DNA from: JBBRXJ01 sp038248505
GTDB taxonomy: Bacteria > Bacteroidota > Bacteroidia > Bacteroidales > JBBRXJ01
Direction of reading: 5' to 3'
DNA: 21,468 nucleotides
Assembly (NCBI GenBank): GCA_038248505.1
Contig: JBBRXJ010000063.1
Coordinates: 1 to 21,468 of the forward strand
Shown: one piece after another, positions 15,722-21,468 of the stretch
Layout of the letters: every line of letters begins with the position of its first letter
Numbering within the stretch: position 1 is the first letter of the stretch
Position numbers and translations under genes: made by a program
Notes under the pieces: model-generated
Databases searched by the model: none
Told to the model about the DNA's origin: nothing
The model's input: the letters and a program-made list of their open reading frames with translations, nothing else

Positions 15722-16546
15722 ATGAGGAACTTAATTCAAATAATTATCAGGCATTACTTCCTGTTGTTATTTCTGATTATTCAGTCCTTTGCTTTATCTT
15801 TAGTTATTCGCAACAACGATTTTCATCAATCTCGGTTTTTATCTTTTGCCACAGCATTGCGTGGTGATTTATATGCACGCAGAGAATCATTAAATGAATA
15901 TCTATCATTGCGTGTTGCAAACCGCCGCTTAGCTATTGAAAACGCTATGTTGCGAAATAGAATAACACGCCTTTCGGTTAATAAATATGATTCATTTCCT
16001 GTAACGGATAGTTTATCACGTATACGATTTGATTATATACCTGCACGTGTAGTAAACAATATCATTAATAGACAGAATAATTATTTTACAATTGATAAGG
16101 GTCGATCAGATAGTGTTCATTCAGAAATGGCCGTTGTTTCGGTTGATGGTGTGGTTGGTATTGTGCAGGAGGTGAGTGAGCATTATGCAACGGTGATGAG
16201 TGTCTTAAATCAGAATTTTAGAATTAGTGCTAAAATTAGGAAGAATGGTTATTATGGTTCATTATATTGGGAAGGCACAAATTATAGATATGCATCACTG
16301 AGTGAAATACCTTATCATGTTAAAATTGAAATTGGCGATACACTCGTAACTAGTGGTTATTCAACAATTTTCCCTGAGGGAGTACAAATAGGTTTCATTG
16401 ATAAATATGAAAATGAAGAAGGAAATTTTTATACTATTTCAGTTAAGCTAGCAAATGATATGAAGCGCTTAAATGAAGTGTTTGTAATACGCAGCCTTCA
16501 GCAAGAAGAACGAATAGAACTCGAAAAGCAATTCTTTAATGAGTAG
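15722..16546 (+). CDS. mreC: Rod shape-determining protein MreC
   Basis: A bitopic inner-membrane protein of the elongation complex that activates PBP2; 274 residues. One N-terminal membrane helix (about residues 8-27, HYFLLLFLIIQSFALSLVI) is followed by a heptad-like segment (about 45-80, rich in Leu, Arg and Asn), then the paired beta-barrel domains, with YFTIDKGRSDSVHSEMAVVSVDGVVGIVQEV as the MreC hallmark and DTLVTSGYSTIFPEGVQIGFI near the C-terminus. The ATG at 15722 lies 29 bases after the mreB stop. Its 3' end overlaps mreD by 8 bases. Confidence 0.95.
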   Translation: MRNLIQIIIRHYFLLLFLIIQSFALSLVIRNNDFHQSRFLSFATALRGDLYARRESLNEYLSLRVANRRLAIENAMLRNRITRLSVNKYDSFPVTDSLSRIRFDYIPARVVNNIINRQNNYFTIDKGRSDSVHSEMAVVSVDGVVGIVQEVSEHYATVMSVLNQNFRISAKIRKNGYYGSLYWEGTNYRYASLSEIPYHVKIEIGDTLVTSGYSTIFPEGVQIGFIDKYENEEGNFYTISVKLANDMKRLNEVFVIRSLQQEERIELEKQFFNE

Positions 16547-17045
16547 AAATATATTTAAATATGTAGGGGCATTTTTTGGGCTAATTCTGCTGCAACTTTT
16601 ATTGTTTAACAATATTCAGTTTAGTGGATTTGTGAATCCCTATATTTATGTTTTGTTCATATTGATCTTGCCTTTTGAAACACCAAAAGGATTAATTTTA
16701 CTATTAGGTTTTTTATTGGGAATAAGCATTGATGTATTTACGGGCACTATTGGTTATCATGCCTCAGCAACTGTTTTTATGGCATTTATGCGACCAACAG
16801 TACTCAAGCTAATTTCTCCACGTGACGGTTATGATTTGCTGAGTACACCGCGAGTATCCCATTACGGCTTGGGTTGGTTTTTAAAATATTCTGCTTCATT
16901 GGTTTTATTTCATCATTTTTGGCTTTTTATTATAGAGTCATTTAAATTCTCAATGATTGGCTTTGTGTTATTAAAAGTAATGCTTAGTGCTGTGTTTAGT
17001 CTTTTCTTTATTGTCATCAGTCAATATCTTATTTTAAAGGAATAA
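16539..17045 (+). CDS. mreD: Rod shape-determining protein MreD
   Basis: A small polytopic membrane protein of the elongation complex; 168 residues with about five hydrophobic segments. Sequence conservation in MreD is low, so position and topology carry the call; LLGFLLGISIDVFTGTIGYHASATVFMAFMRP is the most family-like stretch. It overlaps mreC by 8 bases at the 5' end, and its stop overlaps the PBP2 start as TAATG, so translation is likely coupled across all three. Confidence 0.9.
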   Translation: MSRNIFKYVGAFFGLILLQLLLFNNIQFSGFVNPYIYVLFILILPFETPKGLILLLGFLLGISIDVFTGTIGYHASATVFMAFMRPTVLKLISPRDGYDLLSTPRVSHYGLGWFLKYSASLVLFHHFWLFIIESFKFSMIGFVLLKVMLSAVFSLFFIVISQYLILKE

Positions 17046-18877
17046 TGGATCAGTTCTCTGACCGTAAATATTATTTTGGAGTTATTGTGATCCTCGTTTC
17101 GGTGATCCTTATCATTCGTTTGTTTTTTCTTCAAGTAGTTGACTCATCCTATAAATATTCGGCATCTAATAATGCGCAGCGATATGTAACACAGTACCCT
17201 GCTCGTGGACTAATTTATGATAGAAAAGGAAAACTCCTTGTTTATAATGAAGCTGCTTATGACTTAATGGTTACACCCATGCAAGTTAGAGCATTTGATA
17301 CGCTAGAGTTATGTAAATTCCTCGATATTACAGAACGTCAATGTAAGCATTCATTAGCCGATGCTTTTTTTTATAGTAGATATAAACCCTCTGTTTTTTT
17401 GAAACAACTTTCAAAAGAGAGTTATGCTTTATTGCAGGAGAAGTTGTATAGATACCCGGGTTTTTTTGTTCAACCACGTACCATTCGTAAGTATCCATTT
17501 AAAATGGCAGCACATTTACTGGGTTATGTAGGTGAGGTGGATACTGCATTGATAAATAAAGATGCTTATTATAAGCAGGGAGACTATGTTGGTATTAGTG
17601 GTGTTGAGAAATCGTATGAGGATTTATTGAGAGGGAAAAAGGGTGTTAAGATTTATATGGTTGATGTGCATAATCGTATTAAAGGATCATTTATGGAAGG
17701 CGATTATGATGCAAAGGCGGTTTTAGGAAAGGATGTTATTTTAACGATTGATGCAGAGTTGCAAGCTTACGGTGAGTTATTAATGGCTAATAAGGTGGGT
17801 AGTGTTGTGGCTATTGATCCGCGTAATGGGGAGATTTTAGCAATGATTAGCAGTCCGGGCTATGACCCTACATTACTTGTTGGGCGTGACCGTAGAAAGA
17901 ATTATTACAACATGGTTTTTGATACGCTTAAGCCGCTTTTTAACAGAGCACTGATGGCAAAATATCCTCCCGGCTCAACTTTTAAATTATTGAATGCGCT
18001 TGTAGGACTGCAAAAGAATCAGTTAACTCGCGATACCCGTTATAATTGTAATTATGGTTATGGCGCAGGCCCTATATTTGTTGCATGCCATGATCATCCA
18101 CACCCATTAGATTTAACACATTCTATTATGTGTTCATGCAATTCATACTATTGTAATGTGTTTCGTAAAATATTAACGAGTCCTAACTCAAACGATATTG
18201 AGGAGCCATATACAGACTGGCGTAACTATGTTTTACAGTTCGGCTTTGGAAAAAAATTAGGTGTTGATTTGCCGAATGAGTTAAATGGAATAGTGGCAAG
18301 CTCAAATTATTTTAATAAGATATATGGAAAAAAACATTGGTCATCACTAACTATTATTTCACTAGCTATTGGTCAAGGAGAACTCGGTATTACGCCTATT
18401 CAAATGGCTAATTATGTTTCAGCAATTGCCAATAGAGGATTTTTTTATACGCCACATGTAGTTAAAGATATTAAGGGGCCAGATGCTATTGCAAATTCAT
18501 ATTCGGATAGGCATACTATAAAAATAGATAAATCAAACTTTGATTTAGTGGTTGAAGGTATGGAATTAGCGGTTAATAAAACTTTTGCTGAGGGTGCTAC
18601 AGCAAGTGTTGCAAAATTAAAAGATATTGTTGTATGTGGTAAGACCGGAACGGCAGAGAATCCTCATGGTGAAGATCATTCAATTTTTATATGTTTTGCA
18701 CCAAAGGATAATCCTGTGATAGCTTTTGCAGTGTATGTTGAGAATGCTGGGTACGGAGCCTCCTGGGCTGCTCCAATTGCTAGCTTAATGATGGAAAAGC
18801 ATTTTACTGATACAACAGCACGAGGCTGGCTTGAAGATTATGTGATTCGATTTGACCATAAAAAAAAGAAGAAATGA
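17045..18877 (+). CDS. mrdA: Penicillin-binding protein 2 (class B, D,D-transpeptidase)
   Basis: Transpeptidase that cross-links new peptidoglycan during elongation, working with RodA; 610 residues. An N-terminal membrane anchor (about residues 9-28) is followed by the pedestal/dimerisation domain with YPARGLIYDRKGKLLVYN and GDYVGISGVEKSYEDLLRG. The penicillin-binding domain has all three active-site motifs: S311-T-F-K314 in PPGSTFK, S364-C-N366, and K533-T-G in CGKTGTAENPHG. It starts at the last base of the mreD stop (TAATG) and its TGA overlaps rodA as ATGA. The active site is intact. The Lys-rich C-terminus (HKKKKK) is simply the gene end. Confidence 0.96.
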   Translation: MDQFSDRKYYFGVIVILVSVILIIRLFFLQVVDSSYKYSASNNAQRYVTQYPARGLIYDRKGKLLVYNEAAYDLMVTPMQVRAFDTLELCKFLDITERQCKHSLADAFFYSRYKPSVFLKQLSKESYALLQEKLYRYPGFFVQPRTIRKYPFKMAAHLLGYVGEVDTALINKDAYYKQGDYVGISGVEKSYEDLLRGKKGVKIYMVDVHNRIKGSFMEGDYDAKAVLGKDVILTIDAELQAYGELLMANKVGSVVAIDPRNGEILAMISSPGYDPTLLVGRDRRKNYYNMVFDTLKPLFNRALMAKYPPGSTFKLLNALVGLQKNQLTRDTRYNCNYGYGAGPIFVACHDHPHPLDLTHSIMCSCNSYYCNVFRKILTSPNSNDIEEPYTDWRNYVLQFGFGKKLGVDLPNELNGIVASSNYFNKIYGKKHWSSLTIISLAIGQGELGITPIQMANYVSAIANRGFFYTPHVVKDIKGPDAIANSYSDRHTIKIDKSNFDLVVEGMELAVNKTFAEGATASVAKLKDIVVCGKTGTAENPHGEDHSIFICFAPKDNPVIAFAVYVENAGYGASWAAPIASLMMEKHFTDTTARGWLEDYVIRFDHKKKKK

Positions 18878-20298
18878 ACAGACAATCGAATATATTTGCA
18901 AAATTGGATTGGATAACTGTGGGAATTTATTTTGCACTAATTATACTTGGCTGGATAAATATTTACGCAGCAGTATATAATGAAGAGCACAGTAGTATTT
19001 TTGATATGTCGCAGCGATATGGTAAACAGGTGTTATGGATTTTTGCTGCCATTGTTTTAGCTTATGCTGTTGTAGTAATTGATATTCGCTTTTATAATTA
19101 TTTTGCCTATGTCATTTATTTATTGATGATTCTCTTTTTATTAGCAGTACTCATTTTTGGTACTGATGTGCATGGTGCTCGATCATGGTTTACCATTGGC
19201 GATTTACGAATACAACCTTCAGAGTTTAGCAAGTTTGCTACGGTTTTAGCTGTTTCAAAATTTATTTCGAGCTATAATATTAACATAAAAAGTTTTAAGC
19301 ATTTAGCTATTGCATTAATGCTAATTGCTTTGCCTCCTTTAATGATTATTGCGCAACCAGATGCCGGATCAGCTATGGTTTACGCTAGTTTTATGCTTAT
19401 TTTATATAGGGAAGGTGCTCCTCGTATTATTTTGGTATTGTTCTTTCTTTTGCCAATATTATTTATTTTAACACTAGTGCTTAGTCCAGATTTAATGCTA
19501 GTTGCACTAATCATTGCTTCTTTTATTTCATATATTATTTTATTTAAAAACCACAAAGCTCTTTTACCTGTAGCTGCTATTATTTCGGTTGTGACTGGTT
19601 TAATTTATTTGATAAATCATTTTTTGCGTTTAAATTTCTCGTCATATTTTATTGTTCTTGGATTTCTTTTGATTGTAGGAGCAATGTTTATTTTTGTTTC
19701 GTATAAACAAAAGATGCCTTATCTGGCAGTAATAATTATACTTTTCTTTTCATCGGTGGCATTTACACGATCGGTTGATTTTGTTTTTCACAATGTAATG
19801 AAAGAGCATCAGAGGCAGCGGGTGAATATTATGCTTGGAATAGATTCTGATCCGTTAGGAGTTGGATATAATGTGAATCAATCGAAGATAGCCATTGGTT
19901 CAGGCGGTTTTTTTGGGAAGGGTTTTTTGCAAGGAACACAAACTAAATACGATTTTGTTCCAGAACAAACTACTGATTTTATTTTTTGTACTGTAGGGGA
20001 GGAGTGGGGTTTTGTGGGAACTTTTATTTTGGTAATATTATTCACCGCTCTTGTTCTTCGTATGCTTATGCTTGCTGAGCGACAACGATTAGCTTTTGCT
20101 CGAATATATGGTTATGGTGCCGTGGCAATTATTTTCTTTCATATTGCAATAAATATTGGAATGACTATTGGATTATTTCCGGTAATTGGAATTCCGCTTC
20201 CATTCTTTAGTTACGGAGGATCATCCTTGTGGGCGTTTACCATTTTATTATTTATACTGATAACTATTGATGCACAACGATTAGATGTATTGGCTTAG
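18874..20298 (+). CDS. rodA: RodA, SEDS-family peptidoglycan glycosyltransferase
   Basis: A polytopic membrane enzyme that polymerises lipid II in the elongation complex together with the PBP2 encoded just upstream. It has 474 residues, about 100 more than the E. coli protein; the extra length is hydrophobic sequence in the middle (roughly 180-290), probably one or two more membrane segments. SEDS motifs are clear: GARSWFTIGDLRIQPSEFSK, QPDAGSAMVY, GSGGFFGKGFLQGTQTKYDF, PEQTTDFIFCTVGEEWGFVG (with the conserved acidic residues) and PLPFFSYGGSSLW. It overlaps PBP2 by 4 bases at the start, and its stop overlaps that of the convergent acpH-like gene by a few bases, so the module ends without a separate terminator. 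Confidence 0.95.
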   Translation: MNRQSNIFAKLDWITVGIYFALIILGWINIYAAVYNEEHSSIFDMSQRYGKQVLWIFAAIVLAYAVVVIDIRFYNYFAYVIYLLMILFLLAVLIFGTDVHGARSWFTIGDLRIQPSEFSKFATVLAVSKFISSYNINIKSFKHLAIALMLIALPPLMIIAQPDAGSAMVYASFMLILYREGAPRIILVLFFLLPILFILTLVLSPDLMLVALIIASFISYIILFKNHKALLPVAAIISVVTGLIYLINHFLRLNFSSYFIVLGFLLIVGAMFIFVSYKQKMPYLAVIIILFFSSVAFTRSVDFVFHNVMKEHQRQRVNIMLGIDSDPLGVGYNVNQSKIAIGSGGFFGKGFLQGTQTKYDFVPEQTTDFIFCTVGEEWGFVGTFILVILFTALVLRMLMLAERQRLAFARIYGYGAVAIIFFHIAINIGMTIGLFPVIGIPLPFFSYGGSSLWAFTILLFILITIDAQRLDVLA

Positions 20299-20891
20299 GG
20301 TTTGGTGTAAATAATATCGTGTTTCTGGCTAATGTGCGTCATTAATTGAGGAAAAAACTCATCAAAATCTTTGCTGAACGCATCAAAATGTTCTGTTAAA
20401 ACAGAGGTGGCTCCCGATAGGTTTATAGGCATGTTGGTGAAAGATGAAAAGCGATCAAGTATGTATCCTATTCCTTCAATGCTGCTATAATACGATATCC
20501 AATCATTGCTAACAAAGCGCCGGCAAAAATCGTGTGTGTTTGGAGGTAGTTTGTCGAGGTTTTTTAATAGTATTTCATAAATACTGTCAATGTATTTTCG
20601 AAGTGGAATATTTGAATACTTCGTCCATGCAAGAGATAAATAATGATCATAAACGATATCAATTATAATACCTGAATAACGGTTATAATCAGGATACATC
20701 AATTGTTTAGAGCGCCTAACTACGGGATGATCATCCGTATAAGAATCAATACTTCGATGTGTTAGAATACCTTTACGAATATCTGTTTGGTACTTATCAT
20801 AATCATGTCCTTTAACAGAGTCGCCAATAAAATTACCAATCTTAATTAGATCGTTTTCACCAGAAAGGAATATGTGTGCTAAAACATTCAT
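20295..20891 (-). CDS. Acyl carrier protein phosphodiesterase (AcpH-like, DUF479)
   Basis: A 198-residue protein of the ACP phosphodiesterase family; the E. coli member removes phosphopantetheine from acyl carrier protein. MNVLAHIFLSGENDLIKIGNFIGDSVKG is the family N-terminus, and the HD-type metal site is suggested by GILTHRSIDSYTDDHP and IDIVYDHYLS, with His and Asp residues in the expected order. Length is normal. It is convergent with rodA, overlapping by 3-4 bases at the stop codons. The ATG at 20891 has a TACATTTG box just upstream, and a miniature mobile element begins 12 bases beyond that box. Biochemical role in this phylum is inferred from the family only. Confidence 0.88.
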   Translation of the reverse strand: MNVLAHIFLSGENDLIKIGNFIGDSVKGHDYDKYQTDIRKGILTHRSIDSYTDDHPVVRRSKQLMYPDYNRYSGIIIDIVYDHYLSLAWTKYSNIPLRKYIDSIYEILLKNLDKLPPNTHDFCRRFVSNDWISYYSSIEGIGYILDRFSSFTNMPINLSGATSVLTEHFDAFSKDFDEFFPQLMTHISQKHDIIYTKP

Positions 20892-20907
20892 TGAATATGA
20901 CTTTAAT

Positions 20908-20915
20908 CAAATGTA
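20908..20915 (-). promoter_or_regulatory. Candidate -7 promoter element for the acpH-like gene
   Basis: The minus strand reads TACATTTG, an exact TAnnTTTG match 16 bases upstream of the ATG and identical to the octamer before glyS. The zone where a -33 box would fall (about 20936-20940) lies within the inserted miniature element, and no TTG is seen there. Confidence 0.45.
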
Positions 20916-20918
20916 GGT

Positions 20919-20926
20919 ATTTTTTT
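20919..20926. repeat. Left target-site duplication of the miniature element (ATTTTTTT)
   Basis: Eight bases identical to 21166-21173 on the other side of the element. A run of seven Ts makes a chance match more likely than usual. Confidence 0.55.
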
Positions 20927-21165
20927 CGATTCTGCATAACTGTACACCTATTGTTTTACCCTATATTGTCGGGCATTTTCGTCTTGCTAGGGACGTTATT
21001 TCGGTAAATAGATGTTTCGTTCCATTCGGGATTCTCATTGTTTTTATATTATATCTTTATGCCGAAATATAAGCCCTAACGGGCTTTTCATTTATTTAAA
21101 ATCTAGTGAAAATATCAGATTACTAAGCTTAAGTATGACGTTGGTGTATGATAATGTAGAATCAG
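20927..21165. mobile_element. 239-bp non-coding miniature element (MITE) with IS1595-like ends
   Basis: The left end (20927-20948, CGATTCTGCATAACTGTACA...) and the right end (21143-21165, reading inward CTGATTCTACATTATCATAC...) are imperfect inverted repeats of each other. Both resemble the terminal repeat of the neighbouring IS copies, the right end with one mismatch in 22. The element is flanked by ATTTTTTT on both sides (20919-20926 and 21166-21173), an 8-bp direct repeat of the size IS1595 elements make. The 8-bp repeat is low in complexity and the two ends are offset by one base, so the exact edges carry some doubt. No gene fits inside. It is probably moved in trans by the transposase of the full IS. 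Confidence 0.7.
21071..21090 (+). terminator. Terminator-like hairpin inside the miniature element
   Basis: The stem AAGCCC / GGGCTT closes a TAAC loop and is followed by TTCATTT. It is the only GC-rich hairpin with a T-rich tail in this stretch. It would stop plus-strand transcripts crossing the element, or end a small RNA made from it. Confidence 0.5.
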
Positions 21166-21173
21166 ATTTTTTT
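21166..21173. repeat. Right target-site duplication of the miniature element (ATTTTTTT)
   Basis: Partner of the repeat at 20919-20926. Together with the inverted ends it supports a single transposition event into the acpH upstream region. Confidence 0.55.
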
Positions 21174-21224
21174 AAAAGTATTTTGCTTTGTATGTAAAAT
21201 CAAGGCTATTAGGTAAAGTTTTAA

Positions 21225-21468
21225 TTGATTCTGCATTATCATACACCTCCGACACGTTTTGACGTATCAATCAGATAGTTTCGCAAGAAAAAAAAGATAT
21301 GAATATATTAAATTTTTCTCAGCGATTTCCTGATGAACTTTCATGTAGATAGCACTTTAGAGATGTAAGAATTAAAAACGGTGTGAAATGCAAAAAATGT
21401 GGATGCAAGAAACATTATTGGCTGCAAAAACGAGGGCAATTTAAATGCAAAAAATGTGACTTCAGAAC
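21225..21468 (+). mobile_element. IS1595-like insertion sequence, terminal part (right copy, runs off the window)
   Basis: The terminal repeat is at 21226-21247 (TGATTCTGCATTATCATACA... inward). Bases 21225-21405 are the reverse complement of 181-1 with three differences, so the two copies face away from each other across the core region. The remainder of the element is outside the window. A 51-base untranslated part separates the terminal repeat from the transposase ATG at 21299. Confidence 0.85.
21299..21468 (+). pseudogene. IS1595-family transposase with a nonsense codon at position 18 (cut by window edge)
   Basis: The reading frame begins MNILNFSQRFPDELSCR and then meets TAG at 21350-21352, where the left copy has GAG. 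The frame stays open after it to the window edge and encodes a complete zinc ribbon: Cys-Lys-Lys-Cys, then KKHYWLQKRGQF, then Cys-Lys-Lys-Cys-Asp-Phe-Arg. This arrangement is typical of the IS1595 transposase N-terminus. Unless translation restarts downstream (a GTG near 21383 is in frame but would lose the first 28 residues) this copy should make no full-length transposase. The catalytic domain is not visible. Confidence 0.8.

Noticed and set aside
21012..21197. A 61-codon open frame within and beyond the miniature element
   Set aside because: It crosses the element's right end and target duplication, has no recognisable domain, and its interior fits a non-coding repeat better.
21259..21283. 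Possible transposase promoter in the IS end (TTG and TAGTTTCG)
   Set aside because: One mismatch in the -7 box and a 14-base gap; not convincing although a promoter is expected near here.
1..21468. Composite transposon carrying the whole window
   Set aside because: The contents are essential core genes in the order usual for the phylum, with no accessory cargo, so inverted IS copies alone do not support it.

Overview
This window is ordinary chromosomal core of an AT-rich member of the Bacteroidota, most likely class Bacteroidia. Three things point there. The gene order (ftsX, DUF3098, uppP, truB, queA, and purH followed by mreB, mreC, mreD, PBP2, rodA) is, from general knowledge, typical of that phylum. 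A PorP/SprF-family protein is present. Start codons lack Shine-Dalgarno sequences, and several upstream regions carry the Bacteroidota -7 promoter motif TAnnTTTG. I cannot name the genus. I see no tRNA, rRNA, CRISPR array or prophage.

Layout. Positions 1-181 are the end of an IS1595-like insertion sequence reading leftwards out of the window, with the transposase start at 107. After a gene-free, palindrome-rich stretch (182-406) comes an orphan PorP/SprF outer-membrane protein. A tight unit follows: ABC ATPase, ABC-2 permease and a short Ppx/GppA phosphatase. Convergent to it are a PIG-L-type deacetylase and glycyl-tRNA synthetase (glyS) on the minus strand. A 321-bp divergent intergenic region leads to the plus-strand run ilvE, ftsX, DUF3098 membrane protein, uppP, truB. 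A promoter and a hairpin then precede queA, a terminator follows queA, and rsmA comes next. The last core block is purH with the elongation (Rod) module mreB, mreC, mreD, PBP2 and rodA, whose genes mostly overlap by a few bases. A convergent acpH-like gene closes the core.

The right edge (20919-21468) is mobile DNA: a 239-bp non-coding miniature element with IS-like ends and an apparent 8-bp target duplication, then a second copy of the same IS1595-like element in the opposite orientation to the left one. The two visible IS ends are inverted copies differing at 3 of 181 positions. One difference is a nonsense codon in the right transposase.

The genes serve a few linked jobs: envelope growth (MreBCD/PBP2/RodA, FtsX, recycling of undecaprenyl pyrophosphate by UppP), translation and RNA modification (GlyS, TruB, QueA, RsmA) and core metabolism (IlvE, PurH, AcpH). 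I did not find a clearly new biochemical system. The best leads are the IS/miniature-element cluster and its placement against the acpH promoter, the 21-kb core segment bracketed by inverted IS copies, and the promoter-plus-hairpin arrangement in front of queA.
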